From assembly GCA_024401455.1 (NCBI GenBank), contig JAKSLA010000026.1, positions 1 through 41,693 of the forward strand: DNA of 41,693 nucleotides. The letters are read 5' to 3'. Every line of letters starts with the position of its first letter. Position 1 is the stretch's first letter. Origin of the DNA: Paludibacteraceae bacterium (GTDB lineage: Bacteria > Bacteroidota > Bacteroidia > Bacteroidales > Paludibacteraceae). The notes under the pieces are model-generated. The model saw only the letters and a program-made list of their open reading frames with translations. It was not told the origin of the DNA and searched no databases. Made by a program: the position numbers and the translations under genes. Below, one piece after another: positions 8,042-15,889 of this stretch.

Positions 8042-9379
8042 ATGAAAAACATAATCGATTTTATCTCGTCGAAGATAAAATACTTTTCAAAAGACATTTG
8101 GCAGGCCGAATATTATACGGAGAACAAGAATCCGAGTAAGTTTATTCTTGTTTTCAAGACGGTTGTGCTCTCCATTCAGTTGTTTGTGAAGGGTAGGGTG
8201 AATGTCAAGGCTTCTGCGCTGACCTACTATTCGCTGTTTGCCTTGGTGCCTCTGTTGGCTTTTATTTTTGGTATTGCCCGTGGCTTTGGTTATGAGTCTG
8301 TGATACTGAAATTTATGTTCTCAAAGTTCAATTCGCAGGGAAACATTGCCGAGCGCATGTATGAGATGGCTAAATCGTATCTTGACCATTCGCAAGGCGG
8401 ACTCTTTGTGGGTATCGGTATCTGCGTCCTCTTGTGGTCGGTTATCCGGGTGTGCTATCAGATTGAACTGTCTTTCAATGAGATATGGAGGATAGAGAAG
8501 AATAGGACGCCAGTGCGTCGTTTCACGGACTACATCTCATTGGTTTTCTTGATTCCGATTTTGATTACCTTGACAAGTTCGCTGTCATTCTATTTTAAAT
8601 TCTATATTGTCACGATTCTTGACGATGTCTATATCATCAGTCCGGCTATGGATTTAGTGCTCTCCATTTTCCCTCTATTCGTCACATGGCTCGTATTTAC
8701 GCTGATGTATATGATTATGCCGAATACGAAGGTGAAGTTTGGTAATGCGGCGGTGGCGGGATTGGTGGCCAGCATCGGTTTCCAAGTTTTCCGGAACTTA
8801 TATTTCTATTGGCAGGGCTATTTGACCAACTACAATGCGGTATATGGTAGTTTCGCTGTCATTCCGTTGCTTTTGCTCTTCATCCAGATAATGTGGTTCA
8901 TTGTCTTGTTTGGTGCGGTAGTTTCTTATGTAAGTCAAAATGTGCGTAGTTATGACTTCAAGAAAGATGTGCAGGATATCAGTTTTTGTTATTATGAATT
9001 TGTTGTGCTGCTTATCGCTCAGATAGTTATCCGTCGATTCGAGGAGGGGAAACCGCCTTATTCGGCAGAGCAGATATCCCAAGAGCACAGCATGCCGTTG
9101 CCATTGGTGACGTTTATCACCCGCAAACTTTGTCAGTCCAATATATTCTGTGAGACATATAATCAGAAGGATGTTGGAACACCCTATTTTCAACCCGCTT
9201 TTGACGTAAACAAGATGACGGTCGCTTGCATTTTCAATGCTTTGAACCATAATGGAGTGGAGTCGTTCCGCTTGGAGGAGACGGAGGAATTCAAGCCAAT
9301 CTGGGATTATCTTGTTTCCATGCGCGACGATTTTGGGCAGATGTGCGGTAGTGTCTTGGTGAAAAACATTGGACGATAA
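8042..9379 (+). CDS. YihY/virulence factor BrkB family membrane protein
   Basis: 445 residues from the ATG at 8042 (a TTG one codon earlier is unlikely). The family hallmark LTYYSLFALVPLLAFIFGIA lies near residue 60, followed by five or six further hydrophobic helices (around 130-150, 175-195, 215-235, 240-260 and 275-300), including the conserved YGSFAVIPLLLLFIQIMW. The C-terminal ~140 residues are soluble, a common extension in Bacteroidota members. Annotated historically as ribonuclease BN, the family is now treated as inner-membrane proteins of uncertain function, possibly transport. The M3 peptidase gene follows after 11 nt, suggesting co-transcription. Confidence 0.88.
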   Translation: MKNIIDFISSKIKYFSKDIWQAEYYTENKNPSKFILVFKTVVLSIQLFVKGRVNVKASALTYYSLFALVPLLAFIFGIARGFGYESVILKFMFSKFNSQGNIAERMYEMAKSYLDHSQGGLFVGIGICVLLWSVIRVCYQIELSFNEIWRIEKNRTPVRRFTDYISLVFLIPILITLTSSLSFYFKFYIVTILDDVYIISPAMDLVLSIFPLFVTWLVFTLMYMIMPNTKVKFGNAAVAGLVASIGFQVFRNLYFYWQGYLTNYNAVYGSFAVIPLLLLFIQIMWFIVLFGAVVSYVSQNVRSYDFKKDVQDISFCYYEFVVLLIAQIVIRRFEEGKPPYSAEQISQEHSMPLPLVTFITRKLCQSNIFCETYNQKDVGTPYFQPAFDVNKMTVACIFNALNHNGVESFRLEETEEFKPIWDYLVSMRDDFGQMCGSVLVKNIGR

Positions 9380-9390
9380 TACTTTTTGCG

Positions 9391-11505
9391 ATGACTGGAA
9401 ATTGGAGAAAACTGATATTTTTACCATTAATATTAATGTTGGGTTCTTGTATGGACTCTAAAAAAGAAGAAGATATGAATGTATTTTTGACAAAATACGA
9501 CACGCCACACGGAACAATTCCGTTTGACAAGATTAGACTTGACGATTATCTTCCGGCTATGCGAGAAGGTATGCGTTTGCAGAATGAGGAGATTGCGGCT
9601 ATTGTGAAGAATTCGGATGCTCCTACATTTGAAAATACGATTGAGGCTTTTGAACATACGGGCGAGGTGCTTTCCAAGGTGCAATATGCTTTCTATAACC
9701 TTTTGAGCGCCGAGACTTGTGATGAAATGGATAGCATAGCCAATGAGATCTCTCCCGAAGAGACGGAGCATGGCAACAACATCTATTTGAACAATGAACT
9801 GTTTGATCGAGTCGCTGCCGTATATGCCCAGAAGGATTCGTTGGCCTTGACGGCGGAGCAACAGATGTTGTTGTCAAATACATACGATGCTTTCGTTAAG
9901 CGCGGAGCCACGCTCGATTCGGCACAGAAGGAGCAATATCGTGAACTTTCGAAAGAGTTGAGTTTGTTGGAACTCCAATTCCAACAAAATACCTTAAAGG
10001 CTACGAATGCTTACCAGAAAGTGGTGACCGATGAGCGTCAATTGGCAGGATTGCCCGATGGCATCAAGGAGGCTGCTGCACAGTTGGCCAAAGACAAGGG
10101 CCAGGAGGGGTGGCTGTTCAACCTCTCTTATCCAAGTTATGTGCCTTTTATGAAGTATGCGGATAATCGAGAACTTCGTAAGGAACTTTACACGGCTTAT
10201 AATACGAAGGCGACGGAAGGCGATATTGACAATAAGCCGGTGGTGAAGAAGATTGTAAACTGCCGCTTGCGTATCGCTAAATTGTTGGGCTTCAAAGATT
10301 ACGCTTCGTACGTGCTTCAGAAACGTATGGCGGAGAATAAGGAGAATGTTTATGACTTGCTTAACAACTTGTTGACGGCCTATAAGCCTACAGCATTGAA
10401 TGAAGTGGCGGAGGTCCAAAAGTATGCGAAGGAGCACGGGGCTGACTTTGAACTGATGCCTTGGGATTGGTCTTATTATTCGGAGAAACTTCGTGAAGAG
10501 AAATATAGCATAAATGACGAGCAACTTAAACCCTACTTTGAGTTGGAACGCGTGAAGAAGGGCGTGTTTGGCTTGGCTACAAGGTTATACGGACTGCGAT
10601 TTGAGAAGAACAGTGATATTCCTGTCTATCATCCTGAGGTGGAAGCCTTTGACGTGTATGACGAGGACGGCTCTTTCTTGGCGGTGCTTTATACTGATTT
10701 TCATCCAAGGGACGGAAAACGTAGTGGCGCATGGATGACGGAATACAAGTGTCAGAGTAGGAGTGCGGACGGAACGGACAATCGTCCGCATATCTCCATC
10801 GTGATGAATTTCACCAAGCCAACCGATTCAACGCCTTCCTTGTTGACTTTCGACGAGTTGACCACGTTCTTGCATGAGTTTGGCCATTCTATTCATGGTA
10901 TGGTGGCAAAGACGACTTACGAGTCGTTGGCGGGTACGAATGTATATCGTGATTTTGTAGAGTTGCCTTCCCAATTGATGGAGAATTGGGCTTATGAGAA
11001 GGAGTATTTGGACGAGTTCGCCGTACACTATCAGACGGGCGAGAAGATCCCTGCCGAGTTGGTGGAGAAGATTCGTCGTGCGGCCAACTTCAATACGGGA
11101 TATTTGACGTTGCGTCAGTTGAGTTTTGGCTATTTGGATATGGCTTGGCACACGTTGAATGCAGACTTTGACGGAGATGTCCGTGATTTTGAATTGAAGG
11201 CTTGGAAAGAGACGCAAGTGTTGCCTTCCGTAGAGGGGGCAATAATGAGCGTGCAGTTTAACCATATTTTCTCAGGCGGTTATTCGGCGGGATATTACAG
11301 TTATAAATGGGCAGAAGTGTTGGATGCCGATGCCTTCTCCGTCTTCCAAAAGGAAGGTATATTCAACAAGGCGACGGCAAGCCGATTCAGAAATGAAGTC
11401 CTTGCCAAGGGCGGTTCTGAACATCCGATGACGCTCTATATGCGTTTCCGCGGACAAAAACCAACGATTGAGCCGTTGCTCAAGCGTAACGGAATTGTCA
11501 AATGA
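9391..11505 (+). CDS. dcp: M3 family zinc metallopeptidase, lipoprotein (peptidyl-dipeptidase Dcp-like)
   Basis: 704 residues. The N-terminus is a lipoprotein signal (KLIFLPLILMLGSC, lipobox LGSC), so the enzyme is expected to be membrane-anchored in the envelope, unlike the cytosolic E. coli Dcp. The zinc site is H495-E-F-G-H499 within FLHEFGHSIHGM, and the third ligand is probably the Glu in FVELPSQLMENW about 25 residues on. The family removes dipeptides from peptide C-termini or cleaves oligopeptides. Full family length. It directly follows the YihY gene. Confidence 0.92.
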   Translation: MTGNWRKLIFLPLILMLGSCMDSKKEEDMNVFLTKYDTPHGTIPFDKIRLDDYLPAMREGMRLQNEEIAAIVKNSDAPTFENTIEAFEHTGEVLSKVQYAFYNLLSAETCDEMDSIANEISPEETEHGNNIYLNNELFDRVAAVYAQKDSLALTAEQQMLLSNTYDAFVKRGATLDSAQKEQYRELSKELSLLELQFQQNTLKATNAYQKVVTDERQLAGLPDGIKEAAAQLAKDKGQEGWLFNLSYPSYVPFMKYADNRELRKELYTAYNTKATEGDIDNKPVVKKIVNCRLRIAKLLGFKDYASYVLQKRMAENKENVYDLLNNLLTAYKPTALNEVAEVQKYAKEHGADFELMPWDWSYYSEKLREEKYSINDEQLKPYFELERVKKGVFGLATRLYGLRFEKNSDIPVYHPEVEAFDVYDEDGSFLAVLYTDFHPRDGKRSGAWMTEYKCQSRSADGTDNRPHISIVMNFTKPTDSTPSLLTFDELTTFLHEFGHSIHGMVAKTTYESLAGTNVYRDFVELPSQLMENWAYEKEYLDEFAVHYQTGEKIPAELVEKIRRAANFNTGYLTLRQLSFGYLDMAWHTLNADFDGDVRDFELKAWKETQVLPSVEGAIMSVQFNHIFSGGYSAGYYSYKWAEVLDADAFSVFQKEGIFNKATASRFRNEVLAKGGSEHPMTLYMRFRGQKPTIEPLLKRNGIVK

Positions 11506-11640
11506 TGTGCCGTTTTGTCAGTTTTTAGTCTCCTTTTTAAAATGGCAATGTTTTTGATTGTATATAAGAAAAGGAGTTACACTCTTTAGTTGTTAACGAG
11601 AAGAGGATGACCTTCATCTTCTTCATAAAAAATAAAAAGT

Positions 11641-12315
11641 ATGATTTGGATAATATTTGGTGTTTTTGCACTGCTTAGTTATTTGGTGCAATATGGGCTT
11701 AAAAAGAGAATAGAAGAGTATTCGGAGATTAGCATCCCTAACGGCATGACAGGTAAGGATGTGGCCGAGAAAATGTTGCGCGACCATGGCATCACGAATG
11801 TGAAGGTCGATTCTACGGAAGGTTTCTTGACAGACCATTACAATCCTCAAACTCGAATTATCAATTTGAGTAAGGATGTGTATTACGGAAATAATGTTGC
11901 CGCTGCTGCCGTGGCGGCTCACGAGACAGGACACGCTGTTCAGCATGCCACAGCCTATTCATTCTTGTCATTGCGCTCTGCATTGGTGCCATCGGTGTCG
12001 TTTGCTTCTAAATATGTGCAATGGGTGTTGTTGGCCGGTGTGCTTTTGGTTCAGTCGTTCCCTTATTTGCTTTTGGCAGGTATTTGCCTCTTCGCTATGA
12101 CGACATTGTTTAGTGTGGTTACTTTGCCTGTTGAGATCAATGCAAGTTCAAGAGCTTTGGCTTGGTTGCGCAAGGCGAATATTACGGACGGAGAGACGGC
12201 AGTTTGTGCCAAAAAGGCATTGTCCATGGCCGCTTACACTTATGTGCTTGCTGCATTGAGTTCGTTGGCCACATTGTTTTATTATGTGATGATATTTATG
12301 AACAGAAGAGACTGA
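11641..12315 (+). CDS. Zinc metallopeptidase, YugP family (PF04298)
   Basis: 224 residues. An N-terminal membrane segment (IWIIFGVFALLSYLVQYGL) is followed by a cytoplasmic or periplasmic segment with the zinc motif H94-E-T-G-H98 (AAHETGHAVQHATAY) and two or three further helices (residues ~125-165 and 200-220). Length and order match the YugP family, whose substrate is unknown. A 3-nt-loop hairpin (GAAGAGGATGA with TCATCTTCTTC, 11600-11624) lies just upstream of the start; the 11506-11640 gap holds nothing else recognisable. Confidence 0.92.
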   Translation: MIWIIFGVFALLSYLVQYGLKKRIEEYSEISIPNGMTGKDVAEKMLRDHGITNVKVDSTEGFLTDHYNPQTRIINLSKDVYYGNNVAAAAVAAHETGHAVQHATAYSFLSLRSALVPSVSFASKYVQWVLLAGVLLVQSFPYLLLAGICLFAMTTLFSVVTLPVEINASSRALAWLRKANITDGETAVCAKKALSMAAYTYVLAALSSLATLFYYVMIFMNRRD

Positions 12316-12342
12316 GACATTCAGTTCTAAAGATATTTTGAT

Positions 12343-12957
12343 ATGAGTTTGATAGATAAAATGACAGAGAAGGCGTCTGCACGCGAAAACGCCATCCGGG
12401 AGAAAAGCGAGGAGTACAACTCTTTGATCCGTGTGTATCTGCAGGGTGTTATGGCTGCTGATTTGAAGGTCGTTGACTCGCGTATGTTGCCCGATTTGAT
12501 GAAGTTCAAGAGCATTTGTAAAATCCCTACACAAGGTCGTTTGGGTGTTGCAGAGAAAGGCTATATCCGTAATTTGATGAAAGAGTCTTATGGTACTTCG
12601 GATGTGTTCTTCAAGGAACTTGATTCGGCTGCCATCAGAATGTGTAAGAAGCCAATGGATATTCAGAACTTTATGTATGCTTTCCAAGGTTTCTCTCAAG
12701 CCTTGTTTATGTCCGTAGGTACGGATATGCAGTATAAGTTGCGTATCCCTGCGATGTTCACCAATCTTTTGCGTTCGGCAACGAAGAAGTCAATCAAAAA
12801 GGTGCTTACCCAAGACTTTTGGAAGAATGCCGAGATGCGTGAAGCGTGTATGACGGTTCGTAGCCTACAGGCAAAACTTCGTTTCTCTGAAGAGTGGATG
12901 TACCAATATATCTTCCCTGTGTTTATGATTGCAAAGGGCGCTTCGAAGAAGAATTGA
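12343..12957 (+). CDS. Conserved-looking protein of unknown function
   Basis: 204 residues, no signal peptide or membrane segment. Mostly alpha-helical with a strongly charged start (MSLIDKMTEKASARENAIREKSEEYN) and a basic C-terminus (IAKGASKKN). I do not recognise a domain. It starts 27 nt after the YugP-type gene on the same strand and is followed by a palindrome-plus-T-run terminator, so it is probably co-transcribed with that peptidase. Codon use looks like that of its neighbours, so it is very likely real. Confidence 0.75.
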   Translation: MSLIDKMTEKASARENAIREKSEEYNSLIRVYLQGVMAADLKVVDSRMLPDLMKFKSICKIPTQGRLGVAEKGYIRNLMKESYGTSDVFFKELDSAAIRMCKKPMDIQNFMYAFQGFSQALFMSVGTDMQYKLRIPAMFTNLLRSATKKSIKKVLTQDFWKNAEMREACMTVRSLQAKLRFSEEWMYQYIFPVFMIAKGASKKN

Positions 12958-12992
12958 TGAAATATAGGAATTTGGAGGATAACCCCCTCCCG

Positions 12993-13026
12993 TAGAGACG
13001 TCCCCCATGGGGCGTCTCTTTTTTGT
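12993..13026 (+). terminator. GTAGAGACG palindromic repeat, copy C, acting as terminator
   Basis: AGAGACGTCCCC pairs with GGGGCGTCTCT over a CATG centre (12996-13020), followed by TTTTTTG. This is the third good copy of the repeat family at 2920 and 4616, and here it also has terminator structure. Confidence 0.75.
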
Positions 13027-13090
13027 TTCTATGGGCACATGTCAGGCACATGTCCTCGCACACGCCTCGCAGATGTCCCTACACACACAC

Positions 13091-13162
13091 CTACACACGC
13101 CCCGCACATAGAACTACGTTCCATGTGCGGGGTTATAGAGATAGCGTCTTACAGACGCTGGG
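13091..13162 (+). repeat. Palindromic repeat unit, tandem copy 1
   Basis: CTACACACGCCCCGCACAT, a loop, ATGTGCGGGG (a hairpin), then TTATAGAGATA and the palindrome GCGTCTTACAGACGC (13144-13158). The next unit starts 85 nt later. Related units occur at 339-415 and, reversed, at 136-166. Confidence 0.85.
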
Positions 13163-13175
13163 TTATGCTTTGTCC

Positions 13176-13247
13176 CTACACACGCCCCGCACATAGAACT
13201 TATGTTCCATGTGCGGGGTTATAGAAATAGCGTCTTACAGACGCTGG
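13176..13247 (+). repeat. Palindromic repeat unit, tandem copy 2
   Basis: Same order as 13091-13162, differing by a few bases (loop AGAACTTATGTTCC instead of AGAACTACGTTCC, and AGAAATA instead of AGAGATA). The two units, separated by GTTATGCTTTGTCC, fill the gap between the 12343 gene and the convergent PrsW gene. Confidence 0.85.
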
Positions 13248-13272
13248 GGTTAAGACCTCTTTTAGGGTGATT

Positions 13273-13947
13273 TTACTCTTTCTCCCTCAACTTCTCGATT
13301 CTCTTTATAGCCTTCTTGTACATTAGGCAGCAGAAGATGACCCAAATGATGGAGATGATATAGAAATAGTCGTCGTCGCTGACGGATAACAAGGCGTCGT
13401 AGATGCCGTGTAGAGTTACCGGAACGAAATAGGCCATTAGTTTGTACCAGAAATTGAGTTTCTCTCCGAAATGAGCCAAGGCGTAGAAATAACCCATGGC
13501 AACGGCGAAGCAGAAATGGGCAGGCACAGATGTTACGCCACGCAATAAGCCTACACTTATAAAGTCGTCAGCGTCCATGAGATAGAGTATGTTTTCCAAG
13601 CCGGCAAAGCCTAAGGAAACACAGGTGGCATAGACAATGGCATCGATTGGCTGGTCGAAATATTTGGATTTGCGTACCAATAACCATAACATCAGTAACT
13701 TGGCGAACTCTTCGGGAAAAGCCGCTCCGAAAAATGCGTCTAAGATGGCCTCCGTCTGATCGAGTTCGGCCGCTTCTGAATCTCCAAAAAACGTAGTGAT
13801 TGTCAGTGAGATGAAAACGGAAATGACTCCGAACAAAAAGGCTTTAGCCAGCATGCTGATGGGTTCGGGATTCTTGCTGTCTTTCCTATGAATGTAGATA
13901 AAAAGAACAAAGACCGGCACAAGGGCCAACGATAAAAGAACTGCCAT
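13273..13947 (-). CDS. PrsW-family intramembrane metalloprotease
   Basis: 224 residues with about seven hydrophobic segments. The family's four conserved motifs are in order: E79-E-F-A-K83 (PEEFAKLLMLW), E118-N-I-L-Y122, H144 (VPAHFCFAVAMGY) and H180 (LHGIYDALL). PrsW of Bacillus subtilis performs site-1 cleavage of the anti-sigma factor RsiW; relatives such as this one are of unknown substrate, and no anti-sigma gene is adjacent. It is transcribed opposite to the preceding gene cluster. Confidence 0.92.
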   Translation of the reverse strand: MAVLLSLALVPVFVLFIYIHRKDSKNPEPISMLAKAFLFGVISVFISLTITTFFGDSEAAELDQTEAILDAFFGAAFPEEFAKLLMLWLLVRKSKYFDQPIDAIVYATCVSLGFAGLENILYLMDADDFISVGLLRGVTSVPAHFCFAVAMGYFYALAHFGEKLNFWYKLMAYFVPVTLHGIYDALLSVSDDDYFYIISIIWVIFCCLMYKKAIKRIEKLREKE

Positions 13948-13970
13948 GATTATGTATGTTTATTATGGGG

Positions 13971-13978
13971 CAAAGGTA
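13971..13978 (-). promoter_or_regulatory. -7 box for the PrsW gene
   Basis: Minus-strand TACCTTTG, matching TAnnTTTG, 24 nt before the ATG at 13947. No convincing -33 element. The 13979-14254 stretch otherwise holds no gene I can support. Confidence 0.4.
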
Positions 13979-14254
13979 GTGAAAAGAGTCGAACGGAAGA
14001 AATGGGAGGCTATATTGATGTTGGGGGAAGTTGTTTTGAAAAGTGAACTCGTTCAAAGGCTTGCAAAAATGGGAGTGCGTTATTTTTTTGGGATGAGTTC
14101 TTTGTTTTTAATAAAATTAAGGGTTTAATTGTGGTTTTCTAAATTTTTTAATAATTTTACAAAAAAATAGAGTGGTTATCGACTTCGAAATGTAAGATTA
14201 TGGCATTATCGAGGAGATTGAGTTGAATCATAAAAGTTGTGGGGAAAATAAGGT

Positions 14255-15382
14255 ATGGAAAAGAATACTGCTATTTTAGAGACTCGGGCAGAACAACTTG
14301 CTGTCAAGATAGAAACCTTGATTTCGGAGGCACGGCAAAAAGTCGCTTCTGTAGTCAATACGGCACAGGTCTATACTTATTTCGAGATAGGCCGCTACAT
14401 TGTCGAAGATGAACAAGGCGGTAAGACTCGTGCAGAATATGGCAAAGGTATATTGAAGCGTGTATCTGAACGACTTACGGAACGATTTGGCAAGGGGTGG
14501 TCGGTAGATACGCTTGAAAAATCACGAAGATTCTTTATAGTGTATTCAAATTCCGCTACAGTGCAGCGGAATTTGAATGAGCACAAGATTTCCGCTACAG
14601 TGTCTCGGAATTTAGATGCGGCCGAAATCGTCTCTACTGGAGACCAAATTCCAAAGTTCACTTTGTCATGGAATCATTATCAGATACTCTGCCATGTAAA
14701 AGACTCCTTCGCGCGTAGTTTCTATGAGATAGAAGCCTTCAAGCAACAATGGAGTGTTCGTCAACTGCAACGGCAGATTGGCAGCAGCCTTTATGAGCGT
14801 ATAGCCTTGAGTCGAAACAAGGACGAAGTGATGCGTCTTGCAAAAGAAGGGCAGAAAGTAGAGAAACCTACTGATATTCTAAAAGACCCATTAGTATTGG
14901 AGTTCGTTGGACTCAAGCGTGACAGTTCATACAGCGAAAGTGACCTTGAGGGTGCCGTAATAAGCAAGTTGCAGGATTTTCTGCTTGAGATGGGTAAAGG
15001 ATTCCTTTTTGAAGCCAGACAAAAAAGGTTCTCTTTTGAAGAGCGTCATTTCTATGTTGACCTTGTGCTCTACAATCGTCTGCTTCAGTGCTATGTACTT
15101 GTAGATCTCAAGATGGATGACCTCACTCATCAGGATTTGGGGCAAATGCAGATGTACGTCAACTACTATGACCGCTATGTAAAGGAAGATTTTGAGAAAC
15201 CAACCATCGGAATCTTGCTTTGTGAGCGTAAGAATGACGCTCTCGTAGAACTGACTCTCCCTCAAGATGCCAACATCTACGCTCAACAGTATGCAATCTG
15301 TCTGCCCGACAAGGCTTTGCTTCAGCAGAAACTACGTGAGTGGATTGAGGAGTATAAGGAACTCAATGAAAAGGAGGGTTGA
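14255..15382 (+). CDS. DUF1016 (YhcG-like) PD-(D/E)XK nuclease
   Basis: 375 residues. The N-terminal DUF1016-N domain (residues ~10-190; YTYFEIGRYIVEDEQGG, YGKGILKRVSERLTERFGKGWS, LSWNHYQILCHVKD) is followed by the DUF1016 nuclease domain with LVLEFVGLK, a conserved Glu-rich helix and F-Y-V-D-L-V-L-Y...VLVDLKMDD, where D and DLK supply the PD-(D/E)XK residues. Members occur beside restriction-modification and other defence genes, but the role is poorly defined. Residues ~95-125 contain an in-frame 13-codon repeat (SATVQRNL / SATVSRNL) whose DNA carries a 14-bp perfect palindrome. It is on the same strand as mod but 504 nt upstream, so it may be a separate unit of the island. Confidence 0.88.
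   Translation: MEKNTAILETRAEQLAVKIETLISEARQKVASVVNTAQVYTYFEIGRYIVEDEQGGKTRAEYGKGILKRVSERLTERFGKGWSVDTLEKSRRFFIVYSNSATVQRNLNEHKISATVSRNLDAAEIVSTGDQIPKFTLSWNHYQILCHVKDSFARSFYEIEAFKQQWSVRQLQRQIGSSLYERIALSRNKDEVMRLAKEGQKVEKPTDILKDPLVLEFVGLKRDSSYSESDLEGAVISKLQDFLLEMGKGFLFEARQKRFSFEERHFYVDLVLYNRLLQCYVLVDLKMDDLTHQDLGQMQMYVNYYDRYVKEDFEKPTIGILLCERKNDALVELTLPQDANIYAQQYAICLPDKALLQQKLREWIEEYKELNEKEG
14544..14602 (+). repeat. In-gene palindrome and 13-nt direct repeat
   Basis: ATTCAAATTCCGCT (14544-14557) is the perfect reverse complement of AGCGGAATTTGAAT (14565-14578), with a 7-nt loop. TTCCGCTACAGTG recurs at 14551-14563 and 14590-14602, 39 nt apart, so the reading frame is preserved. Confidence 0.85.
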
Positions 15383-15483
15383 ATATGAATTACAAGGATG
15401 CACTGTTGAGTGCGCTGAACGTGTGAGCGGAGAATTTCCGACAAAAACAGCAGAACAAGACATTTTTTATTTAATATTTTATC

Positions 15484-15491
15484 TATATTTG
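15484..15491 (+). promoter_or_regulatory. Possible -7 box for the mod operon
   Basis: TATATTTG fits TAnnTTTG, but the -33 region offers only T-rich sequence. If used, the transcript would carry a leader of about 390 nt containing the folded element at 15611-15804 and the start-codon hairpin at 15847-15889. Confidence 0.3.
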
Positions 15492-15610
15492 TCAGACAGG
15501 ATGAAGGACTCTCTCCTTTGCCCTTTGAAACATAGACGAATAACTAAATTATCGAAGCGTGATATAATTTAAAACATACATATTAACATAGCAGCATCGG
15601 CTATCATTGT

Positions 15611-15804
15611 GGTATTCCAGAACAAGCTACCAACTTAAGATTCCAGAATATAACCACATCAATGATGGTTGGCTTTTGGCGTATAGCTACACAAAGCCAA
15701 TCACCCAATACGAGGATAGAAAGATGTTTGCGACCGTCTGGTCGTGAGCATTTGTCTTTACATTGGGTGAGAGGTTCTGGTTGGTAGCTTGGCCTTGGAA
15801 TACC
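15611..15804. other. Multi-helix structured element (candidate RNA or MITE)
   Basis: Outer arms GGTATTCCA...CAAGCTACCAAC (15611-15634) and GTTGGTAGCTTG...TGGAATACC (15780-15804) pair over 21 bases. Inside are three further helices in nested order: TTGGCTTT/AAAGCCAA (15669-15676 with 15693-15700), TCACCCAAT/ATTGGGTGA (15701-15709 with 15762-15770), and CGACC/GGTCG (15731-15735 with 15740-15744). The second and third helices abut, so they could stack. A reading frame of 101 codons on the minus strand spans it, but its sequence follows the palindromes and does not look like a protein. It could be a structured RNA or a small inverted-repeat transposon remnant. Confidence 0.55.
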
Positions 15805-15829
15805 GTAAGGAGGCTCACGGCCTTCTTTT

Positions 15830-15862
15830 ATGTCCGAAAACGAAGCCATGTTCATTAGGTAG
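15830..15862 (+). CDS. Possible 10-residue leader peptide ahead of mod
   Basis: ATG at 15830 and TAG at 15860-15862 encode MSENEAMFIR. The stop codon overlaps the end of the left arm of the hairpin that holds the mod start codon, so ribosomes translating it would open that hairpin. Very short; it may be chance. Confidence 0.2.
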   Translation: MSENEAMFIR

Positions 15863-15889
15863 TCCGCTGACATATACCTAACGAACATG
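15847..15889 (+). promoter_or_regulatory. Hairpin or dyad enclosing the mod start codon
   Basis: CATGTTCATTAGGTA (15847-15861) pairs with TACCTAACGAACATG (15875-15889) at 14 of 15 positions, with a 13-nt loop. The last three bases of the right arm are the ATG of mod. It could sequester the start codon in RNA, or be a two-fold operator for a DNA-binding regulator. Confidence 0.6.

Noticed and set aside
8798-9427. 209-codon minus-strand frame.
   Set aside because: Antisense to the YihY gene end and the start of the M3 peptidase; no domain or signal.
13091-13247. CRISPR array suggested by tandem palindromic units.
   Set aside because: Only two adjacent units, the repeats are longer than the intervening sequence, there is no unique spacer pattern and no cas gene nearby.
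13946-14128. 60-codon plus-strand frame overlapping the PrsW start.
   Set aside because: It overlaps the PrsW promoter, has no recognisable domain and ends in AT-rich sequence; likely chance.
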